From Verrucomicrobiota bacterium (GTDB taxonomy: Bacteria; Verrucomicrobiota; Verrucomicrobiia; Verrucomicrobiales; DEV007): a DNA stretch of 5,492 nucleotides. The notes under the pieces were generated by a model. That model saw nothing but the letters and a program-made list of their open reading frames with translations. It searched no databases and had not been told where the DNA came from. How positions within the stretch are numbered: the first letter of the stretch is position 1; every line of letters starts with the position of its first letter. Below, piece after piece: positions 1 through 5,492 of this stretch. The DNA is taken from contig JAHDCN010000204.1 of assembly GCA_020629815.1 (NCBI GenBank), positions 1 through 5,492 on the forward strand, written 5' to 3'. The translations under genes were made by a program, and so were the position numbers.

Positions 1-46
1 TGCCAATTTCTTTGCAATCCGCGCAACCCGGAGTTATCCGGTTGAT

Positions 47-1201
47 ATGTCGAGCCAGTTGATTGCAAACGTGCAACTTGTCACTCCGAATCAGTCGATT
101 CGGCCGGTCTGCATTGAGTTCGATTCCGATTCCGGAAAGATCATCACGATTCACGAAGGTCCCGATCCTGCGGGCGGGAACGTGGTGTTTGATGGCGGCG
201 GCGAGCTGCTGTGCTTTGCCGGGTTCATCGACATTCACACACACGGTGCCAACGGAGTCGATCTGTCGATGGCGGAGGATGACACCGTTTTTACCATCGC
301 CGAGGCAAAGCTGCGTGAAGGGGTCACCACATTTCTTCCCACCACGTGGACCGCTTCCCGCGAAGACACAATCGCAATGGCGGAGTCGGCGGCCAAATAC
401 TACGCCGACCAGAAGTTTGCGCGCACCCCGTTTCTGCACATCGAAGGCCCGTATCTGAACCCCGACCAGGCAGGGGCACAGGATGCCAGAGTGATGCGCA
501 GCCCGGATGCGGAGGAGATTCGAAACCTGAACTCGATCTGCCCGGTCGGCATCGTCTCCCTTGCGGTCGAGCTGGAGGGCACCACCGATTTCCTGCAAGC
601 CATGCGGGCAATGAAGATCACCACTTCGGCCGCTCACAGTGCCGCCACGTATGCCGACTTTCAACGCGCCCGGAAAAACGGCCTGGCTCACCTGACCCAC
701 TACTGCAATCAGATGTCGCCGTTGCATCACCGCGAGATCGGGCTGGTGGGTGCCGCCCTTCTCGATGACTCGGTGATGACGGAAATCATCTGCGATAAAA
801 TTCACCTTTGTCCGGAAATGATTGAGTTGGTTTTCCGACATCGGGACATCAGTCGCATCATGCTGATTACCGATTCGATCGCGGCTTCTCACCTGGGCGA
901 AGGAAGCTATCCTCTTCACGACACCGAGATCATCGTCAAAGACGGTGCTGCCCGCATCCCTGCCGGTAATCTCGCCGGCTCGATTGCCAAGCTGAATCAG
1001 TGCCTGCGGAATGTCTCGGAAATCACAGGTCTGCCGCTCAATGAGCTGTCGAAAACCAGTGCCGCCAACCAGGCAAAATCTCTGTTTCTTCACGACCGCG
1101 GCCAGATTCAACAGGGTATGCTCGCTGACCTAACCCTGTTAACTCCCGACTTCGAGGTCCAGGCCACTTTTGTCGGTGGTGAGAAACGCTGGGAGCTGTA
1201 G
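47..1201 (+). CDS. nagA: N-acetylglucosamine-6-phosphate deacetylase
   Basis: Amidohydrolase-superfamily enzyme (384 aa, the usual length for NagA) that hydrolyses N-acetylglucosamine-6-phosphate to glucosamine-6-phosphate and acetate. It is cytosolic, as there is no signal peptide. Seen in the sequence: the N-terminal metal motif H64-T-H66 after GFIDI; HIEGPYLNP with metal ligand E133; H197 in TSAAHSAAT; H218 in LTHYCNQM; H253 in the CDKIH segment; catalytic D276 in LITDS; and the substrate-loop motif LAGS near 309-312. The HxH pair is present as in the Bacillus/Thermotoga-type enzymes; E. coli NagA lacks it. This suggests, by inference, a two-metal site. Residues 221-225 read NQMSP where most relatives have NAMxP. 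The ATG at 47 places the first beta strand (ANVQLVTP) at the usual distance from the N-terminus; the frame stays open to the window edge, but residues further upstream do not look NagA-like. A GGAG lies 13 bases upstream, so the Shine-Dalgarno is poor. trmB follows after 13 bases. Confidence 0.95.
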   Translation: MSSQLIANVQLVTPNQSIRPVCIEFDSDSGKIITIHEGPDPAGGNVVFDGGGELLCFAGFIDIHTHGANGVDLSMAEDDTVFTIAEAKLREGVTTFLPTTWTASREDTIAMAESAAKYYADQKFARTPFLHIEGPYLNPDQAGAQDARVMRSPDAEEIRNLNSICPVGIVSLAVELEGTTDFLQAMRAMKITTSAAHSAATYADFQRARKNGLAHLTHYCNQMSPLHHREIGLVGAALLDDSVMTEIICDKIHLCPEMIELVFRHRDISRIMLITDSIAASHLGEGSYPLHDTEIIVKDGAARIPAGNLAGSIAKLNQCLRNVSEITGLPLNELSKTSAANQAKSLFLHDRGQIQQGMLADLTLLTPDFEVQATFVGGEKRWEL

Positions 1202-1206
1202 AAGGA
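1202..1206 (+). promoter_or_regulatory. Ribosome binding site of trmB
   Basis: AAGGA lies 8 bases before the ATG at 1215, immediately after the nagA stop codon (1199-1201). This is the only good Shine-Dalgarno in the window. It decides the trmB start in favour of the ATG at 1215 over an in-frame TTG at 1170, which lies inside nagA. Confidence 0.7.
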
Positions 1207-1214
1207 AACCGGCA

Positions 1215-1883
1215 ATGTCCAACCTGAAACGAGACGGCAGACTGCGGTGGTCTCCGAGTTTCCTGCGCAGGCAGGGGCAAATGACACCGGGACAAAAACG
1301 TGCCTATCGCGAATGGTGGCCGGAGTTCGGTCTGGAATTTCAGCATGGCAAGCTGTTGCCGCTTTCCGGCACACTGAATCTTGAGATCGGATTCGGCATG
1401 GGGGAAAATCTGATTCACTCAGCTTTGGCAAATCCGGAGAAGCAATTCGTCGGCATCGAAGTTCACAAGCCGGGAATCGCTCATGTTCTCAGACGGATCG
1501 CTGAAGAAGAAATTTCCAATCTGCGGCTGTTGCGTGGCGATGCGCGACTCATTCTGAGCGATCACATCGAGGGCAGAATTTTCGAGTCTGTGTCAGTTCT
1601 ATTTCCAGACCCCTGGCCTCGGTCAGGGGATCATCATCGCCGTCTGGTTCAGTCCGAATTTATCGACTTGCTCAACACCCGCGTCCAGCCAGGCGGCGTC
1701 TTCCATTTCGCCAGTGATGTCGATTGCTACGCGGATTCGGTAGAATCGGCGTTTCGTGACCGGGCCGAGTGGACGCCTGTTTCTCCCCCACCCCGCATTT
1801 CAACCCGCTATGAGGAAAAAGGCATCGCAGCCGGAAGACGGATCACCGATTTGGCGTTTCGCCTGAGCTCGTCATTTCCATGA
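1215..1883 (+). CDS. trmB: tRNA (guanine(46)-N7)-methyltransferase
   Basis: Class I S-adenosylmethionine-dependent methyltransferase (222 aa) that makes 7-methylguanosine at position 46 in the tRNA variable loop, in the cytosol. Seen in order: the N-terminal basic segment FLRRQGQMTPGQKRAY (16-31), which matches the conserved RRQGRxTxxQ region; SAM motif I, LEIGFGMGE (56-64); VGIEVHKPGI (79-88); a GDAR segment (108-111) where the adenine-binding Asp is expected; the hallmark FPDPW (130-134); ASDVDCYA (166-173); and the C-terminal TRYEEKG (197-203) ending in a G-x-x-I-x-D-L block. The loop after PDPW reads PRSGDHHRR, where the family normally has (H/W)KxRHxKRR, so the usual Arg-His is Gly-Asp here. 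The other key positions (D132, R142, D169, T197, E200) are kept, so the gene is probably functional. It is likely co-transcribed with nagA. Its last 12 bases overlap the convergent gene on the other strand. Confidence 0.95.
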   Translation: MSNLKRDGRLRWSPSFLRRQGQMTPGQKRAYREWWPEFGLEFQHGKLLPLSGTLNLEIGFGMGENLIHSALANPEKQFVGIEVHKPGIAHVLRRIAEEEISNLRLLRGDARLILSDHIEGRIFESVSVLFPDPWPRSGDHHRRLVQSEFIDLLNTRVQPGGVFHFASDVDCYADSVESAFRDRAEWTPVSPPPRISTRYEEKGIAAGRRITDLAFRLSSSFP

Positions 1884-2507
1884 GGGACCCGCTGCGATAT
1901 CTCGCTTAATCGGCGCCCGGTTGAGCCAGATCAAAATCAGGACAGGGAAAGCACAGAGCCAGATTACGGTGAGGACAAACATGCCCCACTGCATCGCTCC
2001 CAGAACTCCTGTGGTGGTGCTAAGCGATGCACCCGCGCCTCCACTGCTGGCTATGTCTTCAAACATTTTTGCCTGCAGGTCGATCGAGAACTTTGTGGAA
2101 AAATACGTCGCCGCAATCCCGACAAGAATTTTCGCAAACGCCCAACCTTGAAGGATGGGCTTCGAAACACGACGTCGCATCAGCAGGAGAATTCCGGCGA
2201 CCAGAAGAACCAAAGCCAGAACCGCCAGTGTCCCCTGAGCAATCATGTTTCGCTGGCCGTGTTCCTGGTAGGTTTCCGACATCGAGGTGAACATATCTGT
2301 CGCTTCCGGAGCACTTCCAGAGGAAGAAGCACCGGCCATCGCTTTACTCATCAGCCCATTCTCTGAATACATCAGAAACTGAGCAATCTGTGATCCGGCG
2401 ACAAGCATCCCGAACACTCCGAAAACAATCGCGATGATGCCAAAGGTAGTCGGCCATCGGCTTGGCATGGCAGGGATTTCTTCGGGTCCATCCTGATATT
2501 CGTCCAT
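1872..2507 (-). CDS. Four-helix integral membrane protein of unknown function
   Basis: I do not recognise this 211-aa protein. It has a short acidic N-terminus (MDEYQDGPEE) and four hydrophobic segments at about 20-46, 88-110, 119-140 and 171-196. Positive charges follow TM2 (RRRVSKP, 110-116) and TM4 (NRAPIKR, 196-202). By the positive-inside rule both ends are cytoplasmic, with two extracytoplasmic loops (about 47-87 and 141-170). Both loops are rich in Ser, Gly, Ala and Met. The protein reads as two hairpins of similar plan, which may reflect an old duplication, but sequence identity between the halves is not obvious. No catalytic motif or known domain is visible. The start at 2507 has no clear Shine-Dalgarno; an internal ATG at codon 14 is an alternative that would remove the acidic tail. 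It is transcribed divergently from the large heme protein and converges on trmB with a 12-base overlap of coding ends. Membrane-protein composition, a sensible topology and clean boundaries support a real gene. Confidence 0.8.
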   Translation of the reverse strand: MDEYQDGPEEIPAMPSRWPTTFGIIAIVFGVFGMLVAGSQIAQFLMYSENGLMSKAMAGASSSGSAPEATDMFTSMSETYQEHGQRNMIAQGTLAVLALVLLVAGILLLMRRRVSKPILQGWAFAKILVGIAATYFSTKFSIDLQAKMFEDIASSGGAGASLSTTTGVLGAMQWGMFVLTVIWLCAFPVLILIWLNRAPIKRDIAAGPSWK

Positions 2508-2607
2508 GAAATGAACTTGTCAGAGGAAGCTCCCAAAGGCGAGAACTTTTGCCCGCATCCGGCAAAAGCCCTGCTTGCGATTCTTTCATGTGAGCGGACT
2601 TTGTGAG
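2508..2607. promoter_or_regulatory. Divergent intergenic region, presumed back-to-back promoters
   Basis: These 100 bases separate the start of the membrane protein (- strand) from the start of the heme protein (+ strand), so promoters for both should lie here or just inside the genes. No convincing -35/-10 pair was found on either strand; TTGCGA at 2575-2580 is a weak -35 candidate for the + gene but has no good -10 partner. A perfect inverted repeat occupies the centre. No convincing Shine-Dalgarno precedes either start, only GAG directly before the + strand ATG. Confidence 0.55.
2546..2568. repeat. Perfect 8-bp inverted repeat at the centre of the divergent gap
   Basis: The left arm CTTTTGCC (2546-2553) and right arm GGCAAAAG (2561-2568) are exact reverse complements separated by 7 bases (CGCATCC). 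The centre at 2557 is practically the midpoint of the 2508-2607 gap, about 40 bases from each start codon. It could be an operator for a dimeric regulator acting on both genes, or a hairpin in either leader. It is not followed by a T-run on either strand, so a simple intrinsic terminator is unlikely. Confidence 0.6.
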
Positions 2608-2670
2608 ATGCGCAACGTTCCTGCCCTTTTTCTCTGCGCGTCACTTCTCGTTCCATCCATTCTTCATTCT
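2608..2670 (+). other. Signal peptide of the PVC heme protein
   Basis: Residues 1-21 have a short basic start (R2), a hydrophobic core (VPALFLCASLLVPSIL) and a plausible signal peptidase I site after H20-S21, before QQMP. C10 lies inside the core but is preceded by LFL, which does not fit a lipobox, so a lipoprotein is unlikely. Export agrees with the need for periplasmic heme attachment at the CxxCH motif. Confidence 0.7.
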
Positions 2671-5492
2671 CAGCAAATGCCTCGCTACGAGGTGGCTGAA
2701 GGTTTGATGGCAGAAGTCGCGATCAAACCCGGTCTGGTGAAGCACCCGATCATGGCCACTATTGATGAACGGGGGCGGATGTTTGTCGCCGACAGCGCGG
2801 GGGTGAATTGGAAACCGGAGGAGCTGGAGGAGAAGCTGCCCCACTCGGTGAAAATGTTGACCGATACCGACAACGACGGAGTCTGGGACCGCGCCACTCT
2901 GTTTGTCGATAAGCTGACTTTTCCACAGGGAGCGCTGTGGCTGTTCGATTCGCTGTATGTGCTCTCGCCACCAAGTCTCTGGCGCTTCACCGATGGAGAT
3001 GACGACGGTGTTGCAGACGAACGAACAGAGATGGTGACCGGTTTTGAATACACAGGAAATGCCGCCGACGTGCATGGACCGTTTCTGCATCCAAATGGTC
3101 GCCTCTATTGGTGCCACGGTCGCAAAGGACACAACGTGGTCGATCCACAAACAGGCAAGCTGGTGAGTCAGGGCAAAGGCGCACGAATCTGGTCCTGCAA
3201 TCTCGACGGCAGCGATGTGCAGGTTTTCGCCGGAGGCGGCATGGACAACCCGGTGGAACTGGACTTCACCCCCGAGGGGGAAATCATTGGAACCGTAAAT
3301 TTGTTTTATGGCCGCCCGCGCGGCGACACGTTGGTGCACTGGCTCTACGGCGGTGCCTATCCCCGATACGACCAAAAGCTGGTCCTCGATGAGTTTCCAC
3401 GCACCGGACCGTTGTTGAAAGAATTTCACGACTTCGGTCATGTCGCTGTTTCGGGAATGTGTCGCTACCGGAGTGGTCAGCTCGCCAGCGGCTGGAAAGA
3501 CAACTACATCGTCACTCACTTCAACACTGGTGAACTGACTCGAACCGAAGCGATTCCCGAAGGAGGTAGCTATCGCGCCGGGGAAACGGAAACCATTTTT
3601 AAGCTGAACAAACCGGACGTGCATTTCACCGATGTGATGGAAGATCGCAACGGAGATTTGATCGTTCTCGATACGGGCGGGTGGTTCCGCATCGGTTGCC
3701 CGACGTCGCAGATCGCAAAGCCGGAAGTGAAAGGAAATATTTATCGGATTCGGCCGAAAGGATCACGCATACCGGCTCCCCGGATTCCCGAATACTGGGA
3801 TGAGCTGACGGCGCAGCAAGTCGCCACCTTTTTGGACAACGATACCGAGTGGATTCAGGAAGGAGCCCGCTCGGAATTGGCCGGTCGCGGCTCGGAATCG
3901 ATGCCGGAGTTGCGAAGTATTTTGCAAAGCAGCAAGTCCAGCGTGCGTGCCCGGCAAAATGCGGTGTGGACTCTTGCTCGCATGAGATTTTCCGAATCAC
4001 CGGACTTGATCTACGAAGCGCTGACCGACTCCAGCCCGAAGGTGCAACAGGCCGCTGCCAATGCCATGGCCGCCACCCGATCCTGGCAAACGATCGCCAA
4101 CAATCAGCCGGAAGAACTGCAGATCGAGCTGGAGCGAAACCAAACCATCGCAGGTGCGCTGGCAAAGCTGGTTCGCGGTGGAAACCCACTGGTCGCCAGA
4201 ACCGCTGCCGTAGCTTTGGGAAAAATGGGCGAGAACCGGGCAGTCGGCGCCATCCTCGGACGCTCCGGACGTGCTGGTGACGACCGGTCCCTGCACCATG
4301 CGCTCACCTACGCTCTCATTGAAATCGACGATTTCGAAACGACGAAATTGGGACTGGAATCGGAGAATCCGTCTCAAGTCACTGCTGCTCTCTATGCTCT
4401 GCACGAAATGCCCTCGAGCAAACTGGAGGCGCTCGATGTATTGAGTCGACTCGACTCTGAGGACGAAGCAGTTCGCGACGCCGCCGCTTTCATCACCGGC
4501 AAGCATCCGGAATGGGACGCGGCATTGGCGAACATTTTCTTTGGCTGGAGCGATGATCTGAATGAACAGCGCCGCGAGCTGATCAGCGAAATCCTACCCA
4601 CCTTTGTAGCGTCGCCGCCAATGAGCGGATTTGTTGGTAGCTTGCTCCAGGATGAATCGCCGGAAAAACAGAAGCTGGCACTCAGCCTGATCTCCGATGG
4701 CAGTAACGTCCCTTTTCAGGAGAATTGGGAACCGATTTTCACCCGAATCCTGGAAGACAAATCCAGCGACAATGCCTTGCTGATCCCCGCCATCGAAGCT
4801 CTCGGCAAAGCGAAGACCGAAGTTTTCGACGAAACGCTAAACGGCCTTGCTCAGGATGAATCCGTTGAAAAAATCGTGCGGGTGCACGCTTTGCTCGCGA
4901 GGGCGGATCAAAAGGCATTGCTCGAGCCGGCCGCCTTTACCCTGCTCACAGAGATTCTCAGCGATGACCCGATTTTTTCTCATCGCAGTGCGGCTCTACA
5001 AGTGCTTGAAGGGGCACGAACCAATCCAACGCAGCGCTCAGAATTGGCCGAGATCGCGGACAAACTCAGCCCCCTGGAATTGCCACGCTGGCTATCTCTT
5101 TATCGCCGTATCGACAACGAGGAGCAGGCGTCTGTCATGGCCGGGCAAATCGCCAACTCAAATGGCTTCCGCAACCTCGACCCGAACCGATTGAAGCAAC
5201 TGTTTGCTCCGTTCGACGAGTCCATTCGCGGAATCATCAACGATAAGATCGAAGAAGCCGAAAGCGAAAAATCCCAGCGCCAGGAGCGTATTGCCGAGCT
5301 GGCGGCTCAGCTGGCGCAAGGCGATGCGGAGCGCGGCAAAGTCGCATTTGAGTCCGGCAAAGGCACCTGCAATATTTGTCACCTGGTCGGAGATCAGGGC
5401 CGCGACATCGGACCCAACCTTTCCACTATCGGTCGCATCCGCAAAGGCGAAGACCTGCTCGAGTCGATCCTCTATCCATCTGAATCCCTCGC
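2608..5492 (+). CDS. PVC-type secreted heme-binding protein: dehydrogenase-like propeller, HEAT-like array, cytochrome c domain (3' partial)
   Basis: 961 complete codons are visible with no stop; the gene runs off the right edge. An export signal (about 1-21) is followed by a domain of about 27-385 resembling the Pirellula/Verrucomicrobium 'putative membrane-bound dehydrogenase' family (TIGR02604 type). It includes RMFVAD, two Asp-rich DxDxDG motifs (DTDNDG 86-91 and DGDDDG 129-134), a GxLYW strand near 164-168, HFTDVMEDRNGDLIVLD (339-355) and the closing GNIYRIRPKG (376-385). Residues of about 395-870 are helical HEAT-like repeats, for example SVRARQNAVWTLARM near 445-459 and NPLVARTAAVALGKMG. 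A charged helix of about 873-904 leads into a cytochrome c domain with C921-N-I-C-H925 and GPNLSTIG, matching the TIGR02603 heme-domain type. The distal heme ligand and C-terminus lie outside. The likely role is periplasmic redox or electron transfer; the substrate is unknown. The ATG at 2608 is chosen because it gives a signal peptide; GTG at 2590 would add six residues. Confidence 0.93.
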   Translation, partial: MRNVPALFLCASLLVPSILHSQQMPRYEVAEGLMAEVAIKPGLVKHPIMATIDERGRMFVADSAGVNWKPEELEEKLPHSVKMLTDTDNDGVWDRATLFVDKLTFPQGALWLFDSLYVLSPPSLWRFTDGDDDGVADERTEMVTGFEYTGNAADVHGPFLHPNGRLYWCHGRKGHNVVDPQTGKLVSQGKGARIWSCNLDGSDVQVFAGGGMDNPVELDFTPEGEIIGTVNLFYGRPRGDTLVHWLYGGAYPRYDQKLVLDEFPRTGPLLKEFHDFGHVAVSGMCRYRSGQLASGWKDNYIVTHFNTGELTRTEAIPEGGSYRAGETETIFKLNKPDVHFTDVMEDRNGDLIVLDTGGWFRIGCPTSQIAKPEVKGNIYRIRPKGSRIPAPRIPEYWDELTAQQVATFLDNDTEWIQEGARSELAGRGSESMPELRSILQSSKSSVRARQNAVWTLARMRFSESPDLIYEALTDSSPKVQQAAANAMAATRSWQTIANNQPEELQIELERNQTIAGALAKLVRGGNPLVARTAAVALGKMGENRAVGAILGRSGRAGDDRSLHHALTYALIEIDDFETTKLGLESENPSQVTAALYALHEMPSSKLEALDVLSRLDSEDEAVRDAAAFITGKHPEWDAALANIFFGWSDDLNEQRRELISEILPTFVASPPMSGFVGSLLQDESPEKQKLALSLISDGSNVPFQENWEPIFTRILEDKSSDNALLIPAIEALGKAKTEVFDETLNGLAQDESVEKIVRVHALLARADQKALLEPAAFTLLTEILSDDPIFSHRSAALQVLEGARTNPTQRSELAEIADKLSPLELPRWLSLYRRIDNEEQASVMAGQIANSNGFRNLDPNRLKQLFAPFDESIRGIINDKIEEAESEKSQRQERIAELAAQLAQGDAERGKVAFESGKGTCNICHLVGDQGRDIGPNLSTIGRIRKGEDLLESILYPSESL
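5368..5382 (+). other. CxxCH covalent heme-attachment motif
   Basis: The five codons encode C-N-I-C-H (residues 921-925), the c-type heme signature in which both Cys bind heme and His is the proximal iron ligand. They follow a G-D-A-x-x-G-K-x-x-F lead-in (905-914) and precede GPNLSTIG and LLESILYPSE, the usual order in PVC-type C-terminal cytochrome domains. Confidence 0.92.

Noticed and set aside
1..45. A possible end of an upstream gene: frame 1 reads 14 codons then TGA at 43-45, one base before the nagA start
   Set aside because: Fourteen residues with no recognisable motif are too few to support a gene. The region may equally be a nagA leader.
1170..1214. An earlier TTG start for trmB giving 15 more residues
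   Set aside because: It would overlap nagA, the added residues do not resemble TrmB, and a good ribosome binding site fits the ATG at 1215.
1853..1863. A small GGCG-TTT-CGCC hairpin just beyond the end of the - strand gene
   Set aside because: The stem is only 4 bp and is followed by no U-run on the - strand, and it lies inside trmB coding sequence; not convincing as a terminator.
2608..2640. A lipoprotein signal around C10 of the heme protein
   Set aside because: The residues before the Cys are LFL, which lacks the small residue needed at -1, and the Cys is buried in the hydrophobic core; a signal peptidase I site near residue 21 fits better.
2641..3624. A 327-codon open frame on the - strand
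   Set aside because: It lies entirely antisense to the well-supported N-terminal domain of the heme protein, has no recognisable domain, and is explained by the codon bias of the + strand gene.
3626..4506. Overlapping - strand open frames of 187 and 169 codons
   Set aside because: Both are antisense to the helical-repeat section of the heme protein; the compositions (Arg/Pro/Ser-rich or featureless) look like shadow translation.

Overview
The window looks like a chromosomal segment from a planctomycete, or at least a member of the Planctomycetes-Verrucomicrobia-Chlamydiae (PVC) group. The main evidence is the large gene on the right. It has the three-part layout typical of that group: a secreted putative 'membrane-bound dehydrogenase' propeller domain, a long HEAT-like helical array, and a CxxCH heme-binding cytochrome c domain. 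Moderate GC content, weak or absent Shine-Dalgarno sequences at three of the four starts, and short intergenic gaps are compatible with this. The genus cannot be told from the sequence.

Left (1-1883, + strand): a two-gene cluster. nagA encodes N-acetylglucosamine-6-phosphate deacetylase, which recycles or degrades amino sugars in the cytosol. It is followed after 13 bases by trmB, the tRNA (guanine-46-N7)-methyltransferase, which has a good ribosome binding site. The two are probably co-transcribed although their functions are unrelated. Both carry departures from family consensus near the active site: a Gln in the NagA substrate loop, and Gly-Asp in place of Arg-His in the TrmB PDPW loop.

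Middle (1872-2507, - strand): an unrecognised four-helix membrane protein. Its end overlaps the end of trmB by 12 bases, tail to tail, so no intergenic terminator separates the two converging transcripts.

Divergent gap (2508-2607): 100 bases between the membrane-protein start and the start of the cytochrome gene. A perfect 8-bp inverted repeat with a 7-base spacer sits almost exactly at its centre. It is the best candidate regulatory site in the window.

Right (2608 to the end, + strand): the large secreted PVC-type heme protein, open at the right edge. 961 complete codons are visible and the remainder of the heme domain lies outside. It probably works in the periplasm as a redox or electron-transfer protein; its substrate is unknown. 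No RNA genes, mobile elements, CRISPR arrays or phage features were seen. No stretch longer than 100 bases lacks a gene. I do not see a clear new multi-gene system. The most unusual material is the PVC heme protein, its divergent neighbour with the central inverted repeat, and the altered TrmB active-site loop.
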